From contig CM007314.1 of NCBI GenBank assembly GCA_000333855.2, positions 1,287,850 to 1,351,849 of the forward strand: a DNA stretch of 64,000 nucleotides. Reading direction: 5' to 3'. A program made the translations under genes and the position numbers. Below the pieces are notes generated by a model. The model had not been told where the DNA came from. It was given only the letters and a program-made list of their open reading frames with translations, and ran no database searches. Every line of letters starts with the position of its first letter. Position 1 is the first letter of the stretch. This DNA comes from Endotrypanum monterogeii (taxonomy: Eukaryota; Euglenozoa; Kinetoplastea; Trypanosomatida; Trypanosomatidae). This document shows, piece after piece, positions 41,787 to 50,797 of this stretch.

Positions 41787-42074
41787 ATGAGCACTCGTTT
41801 GTCACCGTCAGTGCCCATTGCGCCACATGCGCAAACCTCCAATTATCCCACGGTGCACAATATTAACTTCCGCTCTTCGCCGCTGTCCAGAAACCCCCCA
41901 GGGCGCAACACAAAACTGAAGTGCCTCTCGTGCGGCGTGTGGGGTAAAAAGGGCACAGTGTGTGAGGTTTGCCTCACTTTCATTCCGTGTCCTCGCCGCA
42001 CCTGTGTCCATGCGCCTTCGGGGCCCTTGAAATCTCATCCAGGCGAGGCCACGCGGCGCTTCACCGTTTCGTAG
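41787..42074 (+). CDS. Small cysteine-rich, probably zinc-binding protein
   Basis: I do not recognise a named family. The ATG at 41787 gives 95 residues. The N-terminal half is disordered-looking (Ser, Pro, Asn). The C-terminal half has C46, C49, C59 and C62 in a C-x2-C-x9-C-x2-C arrangement typical of a zinc ribbon or knuckle, then C68, C73 and H75 as a possible second site. A C-terminal tail with basic and hydroxyl residues follows. The start is the first ATG after a good acceptor (AG 41753-41754), giving a 32-base leader. The frame has no homopolymers, unlike the surrounding spacer. These points favour a genuine small gene that size filters could miss. A role in RNA or ribosome binding is possible but is only inference from the ribbon. 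Confidence 0.65.
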   Translation: MSTRLSPSVPIAPHAQTSNYPTVHNINFRSSPLSRNPPGRNTKLKCLSCGVWGKKGTVCEVCLTFIPCPRRTCVHAPSGPLKSHPGEATRRFTVS

Positions 42075-42763
42075 CGTTGCCCAGCAAGCCGGCGCTGGCT
42101 TTATAGAGTATCATATTTTGTGGGTCGATGCCAAAGGTGTGTTCGACTAACACGCGTTCTGCGACTGCTTCACAGCATCATCCTCTGTGGTAAAAGATCG
42201 GACACAGATGGCCATTCCTTCGTCGATGTGGGGGATAAACTGTATAGCTGAGCCGCGGATAGATTTGGAGGATTCGGGACTCAGTTGGTCAGCTGAGAGA
42301 ACCGTGCCTCCCCGAGATACGGTCTTCGACTACAAAGTGGCAGGGTCTGGAGTGTCTGTTGAGGAGTTAGGGAGCGTAGGTTCCAGCTGCGCATCGAGTC
42401 GTGGAAGGAGGGAGGGTGCGCGACTCCTTTTTTTTTGTTTGTTTTTTTTTGTTTTCGTGATGGTGTGCTGTCTTCGCAGTACGTCCCCCGCCTCCTCCTT
42501 CATGGACGCTTTAAAAAAGGAGGAATGCAGCAATACGCATCAAACATGTTTACGAAGACGAATTCTTTTTACGGCTCGTTTTATTGTTATTATTATATAT
42601 TTCCCTTTCTCTTCTTTCCCCCGATTCAAGACTCCCTCCCTTTTTTTTTTCTGGTATACTTTCCATAGATGGTTCCTCGGTGCTTAGCGGACAGTCCGTG
42701 AGCATCGCAAGCTTCAGCGAGTCACCTCCTTCCCACGCCGGGCTTACTTGGTTTGGGTAACGA

Positions 42764-42789
42764 GTGTGTGTGTGTGTGTGTGTGTGTGT
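42764..42789. repeat. (GT)n microsatellite
   Basis: GT alternation of 26 bases in the spacer before the LRR gene. Confidence 0.95.
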
Positions 42790-43151
42790 ATGATATACCC
42801 TCCTCTCCCCGCTGCTGACATTTTGAATCTCCCTTCTCCCCAAACGACAGCAAAGAAAAAAAAATAAAAGTGTAACATTGGACATGGCCGAAGAGAAGCT
42901 TCTGGCACTTATGAAACCTACGGTCAAGGGTCCTCGTCGTCGCTTCGATCTACACTATATTTTTCCGCCTCCAGGGGTGGGTGGGTGCAGACATCCCTGA
43001 TCGTATTCGCCAGAAAACTAGGAAAGGAGAAAACTGTTTACTAGTCGACTCGGCTCAAGACGTAGTGCAGACAAACATTTAGACATCCTAGAAAAGCCGG
43101 TCACCCTCGCATCGCACATCTCTACTTGAATATCGAACATGTGAACACACT

Positions 43152-43200
43152 CGTTTTCCGCTTCCCCACGTTACCGTTGGGTTTTGTTGGTGTGCGGCAG
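43152..43200 (+). promoter_or_regulatory. Predicted trans-splice acceptor for LRR gene
   Basis: A pyrimidine-rich stretch (about 43151-43171) is followed by GCGGCAG with AG at 43199-43200. The first ATG downstream is 43305. The CA microsatellite therefore lies inside the predicted 5' leader. Confidence 0.55.
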
Positions 43201-43213
43201 TCGGAGCACATAC

Positions 43214-43221
<8 letters not shown>

Positions 43222-43244
<23 letters not shown>
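43222..43244. repeat. (CA)n microsatellite in predicted 5' leader
   Basis: CA alternation of 23 bases followed by CAGA/CACA variants to about 43262, between the predicted acceptor and the LRR gene start. Confidence 0.95.
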
Positions 43245-43304
43245 GACAGACACAGACACACAGAGACGAAAAAAAGAACACGGCACAACTTGTCAGATCA
43301 CGGC

Positions 43305-44090
43305 ATGAGGCTTCATCTCGAAGATGCTTACAAAAGGCTCTGTGCTGAGTACAATACCAGCCCATTATCGATATTCCTTGGCTCTCTGAGGAACACTTTT
43401 GCTTTGCCCGATGGCGATGTGTTTATCGACGTTTCTTCTCTTGAAGGCGATCACTTTTACATATTCGCAGAACTACTTCGCCAGTTGCTACTGCGTCCAG
43501 CCGTGTTTATGCAGCCCCCTGTGATGCAAATAAGCAGCTCAGCAGAGCAGCTTAAGCGTTCTGCTTGCCATCGACGAAAGGAATATGACGATGAAGTGTA
43601 CTACAACCTGCCGCCTCGTCTTCTTCGGATCAAGCTGCGCTTTTCGCGGAACGCAAACAATGCGGATGTGGAGCGGGTTTGCAATCTGATTGTGGCGCAG
43701 AAAGTTTTGGACTGCGTTCCGCTTTCTGCACTGCACAGTTTTTCCAAAGAAGATAAGGACCCGCTAATGGGTAACCTCTCGTACTCAAATTGGCCGAAAA
43801 GGGCAGTGATTGAGAGCATTGACTTACATGAATGCGTGTTTGTTTCTCTTTCGGGTGGGCGAGCCTTGCGCGCTGCTGCGCGACGAAATGTGTACGTGCA
43901 AAACATATTCTTGGAGGGGTGCAGCGTGAATCCGGCGGTGGTTGCACAGATAGCTCAGGTGACGCGTAGCAACCGGGAGCAGTTTCGCCTCGCCTGTTCT
44001 TCGCACCTGATGCTCAACGCGGAGCACGCACGCGCGTGCAGACACACCCTCACACACACGCACACGTGTTTGCCCTCGAACCAAGTCTGA
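43305..44090 (+). CDS. Leucine-rich-repeat (RNI-like) protein, possibly truncated
   Basis: The 261-residue product has features of trypanosomatid ribonuclease-inhibitor-type LRR proteins. The opening 'YKRLCAEYNTSP' resembles the cap before LRRs. Later segments ('VIESIDLHECVFVSLSGGRALRAA' split around residues 170-195 and 'VQNIFLEGCSVNPAVVAQIAQV' near 200-225) have the L/I-x-x-I-x-L-x-x-C and G-x-x-A-L pattern. Only two or three repeats are recognisable, fewer than usual. The last about 25 residues (after 'SSHLMLNAEHARAC') are encoded by a degenerate CA microsatellite (about 44038-44068), so the C-terminus looks like coding sequence run into repeat DNA. Either the gene is truncated or frameshifted there, or the lineage has acquired a new tail. 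No membrane segment or signal is seen. Function is unknown. The start is the first ATG after AG 43199-43200. Confidence 0.7.
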   Translation: MRLHLEDAYKRLCAEYNTSPLSIFLGSLRNTFALPDGDVFIDVSSLEGDHFYIFAELLRQLLLRPAVFMQPPVMQISSSAEQLKRSACHRRKEYDDEVYYNLPPRLLRIKLRFSRNANNADVERVCNLIVAQKVLDCVPLSALHSFSKEDKDPLMGNLSYSNWPKRAVIESIDLHECVFVSLSGGRALRAAARRNVYVQNIFLEGCSVNPAVVAQIAQVTRSNREQFRLACSSHLMLNAEHARACRHTLTHTHTCLPSNQV

Positions 44091-45178
44091 CGAACTAGTC
44101 CTGACGCGTAGCTCCTACGGGGGTTGTGGATGCGTTCGTGTCGCAGTTCTTCTCAGGTGTCTGATGAATGACGGGAATTTCTTCCCTGATTCGAGAGCCG
44201 TCCGCAGGGAGGGGAAATGCCTTACCTGTCTGCGCAACCAAGGTTGCGCATCATATATATATAGAGAGAGAAAGCGAGAGAAAGAGAGACATAAAAAGAT
44301 ACATTGGTTTGTCTTCATGGCACTCAGGTTTCTTCTTATTAACGCCTCGTTTTTTTTCTTGTATTTCTCATACATCAAAAATTTTTTTTGTCATCTCTGC
44401 TTCTCGCCAACAGCGCCGATACGCCCCTCTCCCCCGTTTTTTTTTCCTTTTTTAGAACAGATTCGTCGATTGATGGACTATGTTTTTTTTTTTTTGTCAC
44501 TGCTATTTTGAGCGTACGTCCGAGACGGGCTCTTCCTTCGCGAAAAAAAAAACATTTCCGATTCCATGCCGCGTTTGATGTCTCATGGTCTCGGGGAGGG
44601 CGTTGTGCCTCCTGTGGGCTGTGCGAGGGGATGGAAAAAGCACTAAAAGTGGGAAACCTTCACTGCAGTGTGTGCGTTTTTCTCCTTTGATAGTAGACAT
44701 GGATCCATTTGATTGCCACACATGCGATTAGATGTCTATGTTTCGCCGGATGGAAAAGATGCTTCTCAGCTGCATTGCCGACTTTGGGAGCTGTGCGGCA
44801 GCTCACTAATCTTACAGGTATAAAGCGGAAGGGGTTGTGAAGATTCAATGTGCTCTGTGCGTGCGTCTGGATTTAGTATAATCTCCCACAGTCTGTGGCA
44901 CACATCTATGTGTATATATATATTATTTTTTTTTAATATTTTTATATTGATATTTACTTTCAGTTTGCTTAGTTCTTGGAGTTGTAATGTTTCTTCCCAC
45001 CTCCCCCTATTTTTATATTAATTTTTTCCCTTGAAGTTGTTCGATTTCTTCTCGCGGGCGCACACATTTTCATCCCCTGTGTCAGTGGATCGCACGCTTT
45101 TTAAAACCCTTATTCTCACCATCACGAATGCTAAGCAAACCCGAATTGTTTACATCGCGTATGTGTGCAGATCGCTTC
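44091..45178. other. Spacer downstream of LRR gene
   Basis: No gene is seen. It has T-rich UTR-like composition, a short TA/GA patch (about 44255-44282) and A/T-rich stretches near 44910-44960. I looked for a continuation of the LRR frame and did not see a clear one. Confidence 0.6.
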
Positions 45179-45740
45179 ACCGCTTCTTCCACGCTTTGGT
45201 AGGTGCGCCGCGAAGGACCACGTTGGGAGACGGAGGATGGCTGGGTGGACGTGCTCCCTGCGACCCGAATTGAGCGCCTCTCCAGTTGCGCCTCTGTTCT
45301 TCAGATGATTTTGTGCTTCTCATCGAGCCAGGCAGCGTGGGGTCGGGCTTTCCTACTGCTACCGCCTCTTTCGATGACGCAACACGGGCAGGGGTGCTTT
45401 GGCGACAGACGGAGGGGATACGCTCACGTCTGCTCGTATACATAAATACATGTATATGTGTGCTGCGTCGTCGTATGATGGCGTGAGACGCATAGAATAC
45501 TTCCGTATGGATTTCCAAGCAGCTCGAGCCCCCCCCCCCCTCCCCGAGTGCACCTGGCGTGGGATACCAGATGAGTTATTATTTTTTTTATTGCTGTGAA
45601 AGAGGGCCTTTTTGAGAGTTGGGCGAGGGCCGAGAGGACGTCTTGGGTGCATATGATGCTGTTGATGCTGCTCTGCTCTCTTTTCATGCTGCACATCGTT
45701 CTGACGGTGGGCTGCAACACCCCGACTTTTCCTCCCGTGG
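45179..45740 (+). repeat. 562-bp dispersed direct repeat, copy B
   Basis: Same element as 29085-29645, same orientation. Differences I can see include ATT to ATG near the start, a T to A change in the 'GACGGTGGGG' region, G to A in 'GAGTGCGCC', T to G near the 3' end, and one extra C in the C-run. Unlike copy A it lies between two genes. Its boundaries are sharp on both sides, with unrelated flanks. Confidence 0.9.
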
Positions 45741-46305
45741 ACCCCCCCCCTCCTCCCTTTGTCGAAGGGAAACAGTGGGCTGTGTATGACTCTCTCCCTC
45801 TCTCTCTGCTCTCATTTTTTATCTTTATCTTACTCTGCCCACTCACTTCGCGAAGCGGCAACACGCTATTACAGTTTTCACCGCTTTCCGGTTGTTCGTG
45901 TGTTGTGGGGTTCAGTCCACTTCCCCATTTCACGTCTCTTCCTTCTGCCCTTCCCTCCTCGCAGCTACTACGGAGTCGCTCACACTTCTTGCCCTTTCTC
46001 CTCCTCGCCTCCAGTCGTGTACCTGCACTGTGAGTTACACTCGGTGTCTGCCTCCCAGCCTTTGGAACACCCGCCCTTTCCCATTATTGTGTACATCGCT
46101 GAGGTAGTCTTTTTGTGCGTGGGGGATACCAGCAACTTTTTTTTTCTCTGCCAGCACATAGAGTAGGGGAAAAAAAATTCGAAAAGGAAAAAAAAGGAAA
46201 ACGATACACTTCTCTCGCTGTTCAAACACATTTTTCTCTATCAACGCCTTCGGAAACGTTCGTTGTGTGTTTGAGAGCGCGCGCCAGGATCCTCACTTCT
46301 TAATC
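45741..46305. other. 5' flank of WD40 gene
   Basis: Pyrimidine-rich spacer. A T/C tract (about 46137-46149) is followed by CCAG with AG at 46153-46154, the likely acceptor. No ATG occurs between it and 46306. No other gene is seen. Confidence 0.6.
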
Positions 46306-48159
46306 ATGGCGGCTGTCTACGCCAGTGTCCTCGGAAAAGAGTTTGCGAAGGGAGTTACGCTGGATGAGGCGAACCGTATTGTTTGTGTTGATGAAGCGCT
46401 TTCCTCGCTCTCCTCCTTGAAGGTGGGCATGGTGGTGCGTTCTATTGGCGGAATACCTGTAGGGGATGGTCGAGGCGAACAGGCCCGGCACCACAGCAAC
46501 CGATCTCAGGTGCTCGTAGTCCTCGGTGCCCAACCAAAGGACGAGTTTGATCTGAGCTCTGACGAGGAAGCCACCGCGGACTTCAAGCCTCCGTCCACTT
46601 TCCCTGCACTTCCACCAGAGTATAATAATAATGTGGCGCACAACAGCTCTGGTGTTGTTTACGAAGCCGCTATGAAGTGTGGACCTGGTGGCTGCGTCAT
46701 CATCATGTGCGAGGGAGCCAACCCTGCCTTACCCATTACCCTGGCGGCGGAGAAGGCAAAAGTGGAAGTCATGTATATCGACACAGTGGCGCGCATGAAA
46801 ACACGCCAGACCATCAACGAAGCCGGCGAGGTCTTGAAGAGGTCCCTTGAGAAGGGGCTGTGGATTTATGTTGAGCAGGCGACGAAGTCTATCACCTTAC
46901 TGCGCCAAATGAGCGACTGCATCACGGAGGTCAGGACGGCAGGAAAGATGCATTCCCAGTCACGTGTGCTGCTGATGTGCGAGCCTCATCCTCACTTCCC
47001 TGAGGCGTTGATGCGCGAGAGCGTCACACTTCGAAGTCGGTTGCAGAACAACAACATGTCTGAGGTGGACATTCGAGAAGAACTCGCGGAGAGTGCCCAC
47101 CGAAAGTTGGCCATATACGGCGATGAGCTTCCTCCCGGGGAGACGCTGGCAAAGCCTGAGGTAACTGCCACCCGGAAGAAGGTGCGCATCTCCAACCAAG
47201 TCAATATCGTGCACCTCGAGAAGAGCACCTTCATGGAGATGAGTGCGAGTGCCCGGATGCGTACGGAGTCTGGCCCCTCCAGCGATGGCATTTCTCGGGT
47301 GGCGAAGTATTCCTTTGGCTCAAACGAAAAGTTTATCTCGCTCTCCTACGTGCGGGATCATCGCTTTGCTGTGGGTACGAACAGCGGATACGTCGTTCTC
47401 ATCGACCGCGACGGGCTTCCTTTGATTCAGTTCCGACCCCACAAGGCATGTATTTGGGACGTGAGCTTCTCGTCGCAGTTTGACTTCGCCACAGCTTGCG
47501 AGGATGGCAGGAGTGTGATCTTCAACTACTCGCTCGCGAACCAAGAGCTGACAACAGCTTCCGTGGCGTCTTTTCAGAACGATGTGTTCGCCGTCACGTA
47601 CGCAAACCCAAACGATGTGAGTAGCGCTGTTCTCTCCGGTGGACTCAGTGCCACTGTATGTGTATTGCATTCCGATCGGCAAAACAGTTCGTTTATCGCC
47701 TGTCGAACATCTATTCAGGCCATGTGCGCCACCCATCTCAACCAGACGATCGTTGGCGGTGGGACTGGTGCTTGCACTCTCATTGACAATCACTACTGTG
47801 TTGTGACAGATATCACGAACGCCCACGCTAAGAAGGTCCCGGCAGTCGGTGCGCATGGAAACGTAGCTGTGACTGGCGGCTTCGACTGCACATTGCGCCT
47901 GTGGGATGTGCGCAACGGATTCCACCAGACATCACAGCAGCTCCTGAGCGAGGTGATCACAGCGGTGGCAATGAACGACCGCTTTATCGCCGCGTGCAGT
48001 GGCTCCAACCTGCACGTATGGGATCCACGGAACATGAGCCGACCGCTGGCTCTCAAGACGAACGCCTGGAAAGACTTGACCCGCGGACTCGTACTTGACG
48101 GAAACACCGTCGTGACCGCATCTGTGGACGGTGTGGCGCGCATTTGGGAAGTGAACTAA
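46306..48159 (+). CDS. WD40-repeat protein with dynein-D6-like and PDZ-like regions
   Basis: The 617-residue protein has a C-terminal beta-propeller (about residues 330-617). Clear WD units include 'HKACIWDVSF', 'TLRLWDVRNG' (W533-D534), 'SNLHVWDPRN' and a last 'ARIWEVN', so about 6-7 blades. Residues about 10-85 resemble a PDZ fold, with 'LKVGMVVRSIGGIPV' like the G-D-x-I-x-x-I-N-G-x-x-V element. Residues about 121-260 match by eye the last AAA-like (D6) region of dynein heavy chains in three collinear blocks: 'CVIIMCEGANP', 'SLEKGLWIYVEQ' (around W186) and 'RVLLMCEPHPHFPEALMRESVTL'. No P-loop is kept, so ATPase activity is unlikely. The architecture suggests a scaffold, possibly axonemal or dynein-associated. 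The PDZ and D6 assignments are inference; the propeller is firm. The start is the first ATG after AG 46153-46154. Confidence 0.88.
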   Translation: MAAVYASVLGKEFAKGVTLDEANRIVCVDEALSSLSSLKVGMVVRSIGGIPVGDGRGEQARHHSNRSQVLVVLGAQPKDEFDLSSDEEATADFKPPSTFPALPPEYNNNVAHNSSGVVYEAAMKCGPGGCVIIMCEGANPALPITLAAEKAKVEVMYIDTVARMKTRQTINEAGEVLKRSLEKGLWIYVEQATKSITLLRQMSDCITEVRTAGKMHSQSRVLLMCEPHPHFPEALMRESVTLRSRLQNNNMSEVDIREELAESAHRKLAIYGDELPPGETLAKPEVTATRKKVRISNQVNIVHLEKSTFMEMSASARMRTESGPSSDGISRVAKYSFGSNEKFISLSYVRDHRFAVGTNSGYVVLIDRDGLPLIQFRPHKACIWDVSFSSQFDFATACEDGRSVIFNYSLANQELTTASVASFQNDVFAVTYANPNDVSSAVLSGGLSATVCVLHSDRQNSSFIACRTSIQAMCATHLNQTIVGGGTGACTLIDNHYCVVTDITNAHAKKVPAVGAHGNVAVTGGFDCTLRLWDVRNGFHQTSQQLLSEVITAVAMNDRFIAACSGSNLHVWDPRNMSRPLALKTNAWKDLTRGLVLDGNTVVTASVDGVARIWEVN

Positions 48160-48437
48160 TATCGGGTGGATGATGTTTAATCGGGTCTGATCGCTTTATA
48201 TATACAGAAATATAAGGGATTGACGGGATAAGAGCTACACGACAGGGGTTATCCTTCTCTGCGTACCTGCGTGCCTGCGATTTTCGGTGGAGTATTGTCT
48301 GCTTGTTTCTTTTTTTTTTCACGCGCCGAATACCGTAGCGCAAAGTCTCACGGTGACGTTCGCACAAGAGACCATTTTTTTTTTTTTCGTCAAGAGCTAT
48401 AGTTTCGGTCAACGCCTTTTTTTTTCTCATAATCAGC

Positions 48438-48468
<31 letters not shown>

Positions 48469-50797
48469 ACATATACATATTTGCATACAGATGTTTCTGC
48501 TTATACCTCTAACACTTATGCTGCATTCTTTATATCCATTTTCTTTCTGTGCCTTCTCTTCGACCTGCTTCCCCATGATGAGGGAAAGGTGCGAGAGGGG
48601 AAAACAGCAGAGTGTTTGTGTGTGTGGGGGAGGGAGGAGGGGGAGCAGGGGATGAGCAGAGAAGGTCACTCTTTTATTTCATGAGGAGGGTGAATTATTC
48701 ACATGAGCGGAAAGAGACCTATTGTGAACGCGATGGGGGGGGGCGATAAAAAATAGCACATCAATACGAATGCTCACGTTGCACAAATATCCCCCGTCCT
48801 TGTGCTCTTAGTATCGGTGCTCTTTTATTTTGTTTCACTTCCCCTTCTTCTTTCCCCTCATCCCCCTCCCTCACTTCCCCATCTCTGTCACCTTCCCGCA
48901 CATGCTCTCGGTTTTTGCTCGCATGGCCTTAACGGAAATTGTTTTTCTTCCATTTCCCCTCTTCGTCCTCTTTGAGGCAATAATGTATTGGATCATTGAG
49001 GTAGATTTTGGAGGGAGAAAACGGATTCAAAAGTCTAAGCAAAAAAAAAAAAAGAAGGAAGGAAGGAAGGTCATGGGGGGAGGGGCATAAGAACGTGGTA
49101 GAGATGACAGCTGCGTCGCCCTGGGTTGGTCTGGACATGTGCGGGGGACATTGTCGAGGTCGAGTCGGGGCTGCAAAAGTTGCTCGTGGGCAGTGGGAGG
49201 GGCGAAGGAATTGTCTTGACACACACACACACAAAAAGAAAAAAGTTACGTACGTAACGAATGCACATATAAACGTACGGGCGACGCGTATGATGCACCC
49301 GTACTTCTTTGCGCGTACGGGGGCAATGTGACCCGGTGTATACTCGGTTATATAAATCGTGGTTTGGACTGCGTTCACGTATCATACAGCCTTGAACCAT
49401 CCATCCGCTCGCCTCACCTCTCTTTTCTTGTTTTCTGTTTCGCGCTCTTCATCGAATGAACCGTTTTTTTTCCCCCGCCCGCTCGACTCCCTTTTCTTAT
49501 TTTATATCTTTTATCTAGTGTGTTATGTTTTTTTCGTTTTTCTTTTTCTGTTTCGCTTCTCACTGTGCTATGCTCGCTACTGCTGCTGTTCTTCATTTCG
49601 TTTGCTTCTTGTGCTTCCGCACCTCGGCCTTCTTTCCTCCCAAAGTTGTCTTTGCAGGATCTCTACATGTTTTAGTTATGTTCTATGTGTCGATTGTATC
49701 CTCTCGTTCCACACGCTTTTTCGATATATGCTTGCGCGCTGAGGCGCATTTATGGAGATGGCGAATTGGCAGTTATCTCTCTGTACTTCCCGATGGACGA
49801 AGTGTATGCACATCGATACCGATGTCCCGCTGCTTCATGCATTCTCATGTTTCCTCATTTTCTTCGACTTTCTCTTGTTTTCGCCTCTCTGCGCCTTGAA
49901 CGCATACTGCAGTGCGTCCCTGCCTTCATCATTGCTGCTCTCTTCGAATTTGGTCTACACGAATGTGTGTTTATGTGTGTGTGTTTGTGTTTATGTGTGT
50001 TTATGTCTGTGTGGATCTACTGCAACTTTTTTTTTTTTGTACAAAAATTTCCTTTTGCTATATCGGCGCTCCTTTCCATGTTACTGTCGCCACGCATTAC
50101 CTCAAGTCCGAAGAGGAACCATACACATTGCTCTATGTCTCTGTCTGTATTTGCGGGGAGGGGGGAGGGCATACTGTAAAGGAAGATTTCGCGTGCTGCT
50201 GCTGCTCTCCCTCTTTTATCCCTTGCCTTATTAGTTTTTTTTTTTTCTTGCTCTCCCCTCCCCGCAGCTGCATTCACCACCTGCAGTCGGGGTCTCGATG
50301 GAGGGAGGGGAAAAAAAGATGATTTCAAGCTGCAATACTCAGGGGGCTTACCTAACTGTTGGTGGTTTGCTCAGCTGCAACGGATTATGGCGCGAGAGGG
50401 GCAGCTGGCGGCAGCTAGACTTCCACGCTGGGCGCTCAATTTCTCTTTTGGTAGGCAATATCACCACACGACTTACCTCTGACCACTGTTAGTGACATTG
50501 CCGACGCGCCTATGAAGCCGTTCCTCGTTTTCGTCTGCACCCCCTTCCTCTCCCTCTCCCTGTAGTCACCTTCCGTCTACGCGCATGAGAAAACCCGTTG
50601 GCTCGAATATATCTAGCCTCTCTAACTTCCTCTCGTACTCAAATCGATGCCGCGTAGTTTCCCATCGTTACGCTGACCTTCGTCACTTTTCTTTTCGATT
50701 CTTTGACGCTCTCTTTCACATTCGCTCTTAAAGTATCTTTCTCTTTCCGTGTGCGCGTGCGTGTGTTGGTCCGCACTTCCCCCCCCCCCTCGTCGTC
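48160..50797. other. Intergenic spacer, WD40 gene to TCP11 gene
   Basis: No gene is seen. It contains a CA microsatellite (48438-48462), an A-tract with GGAA repeats (about 49041-49068), GT-rich patches near 49966-50010 and several T-tracts. A pyrimidine-rich stretch and AG at about 50732-50733 precede the next start; no ATG intervenes. Confidence 0.65.
48438..48462. repeat. (CA)n microsatellite
   Basis: CA alternation of 25 bases about 280 bases after the WD40 gene stop. It is an exception to the tendency for CA tracts to lie before genes. Confidence 0.95.

Larger units (their letters stand above)
42075..43304. other. Intergenic spacer, small cysteine-rich gene to LRR gene
   Basis: No gene is firmly supported. 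An ATG-initiated frame at 42208 reads as plausible protein for about 65 codons, then runs into T-tracts. A GT microsatellite lies at 42764-42789 and a CA microsatellite at 43222-43244. The acceptor for the LRR gene is probably AG 43199-43200. Confidence 0.6.

Noticed and set aside
42208..42687. ATG frame of 160 codons after the small cysteine-rich gene
   Set aside because: The first about 65 codons look protein-like, but the frame then runs through T-tracts and encodes Phe/Leu/Val strings. No motif is seen and no acceptor stands out, so it is more likely 3' UTR, at best a remnant.
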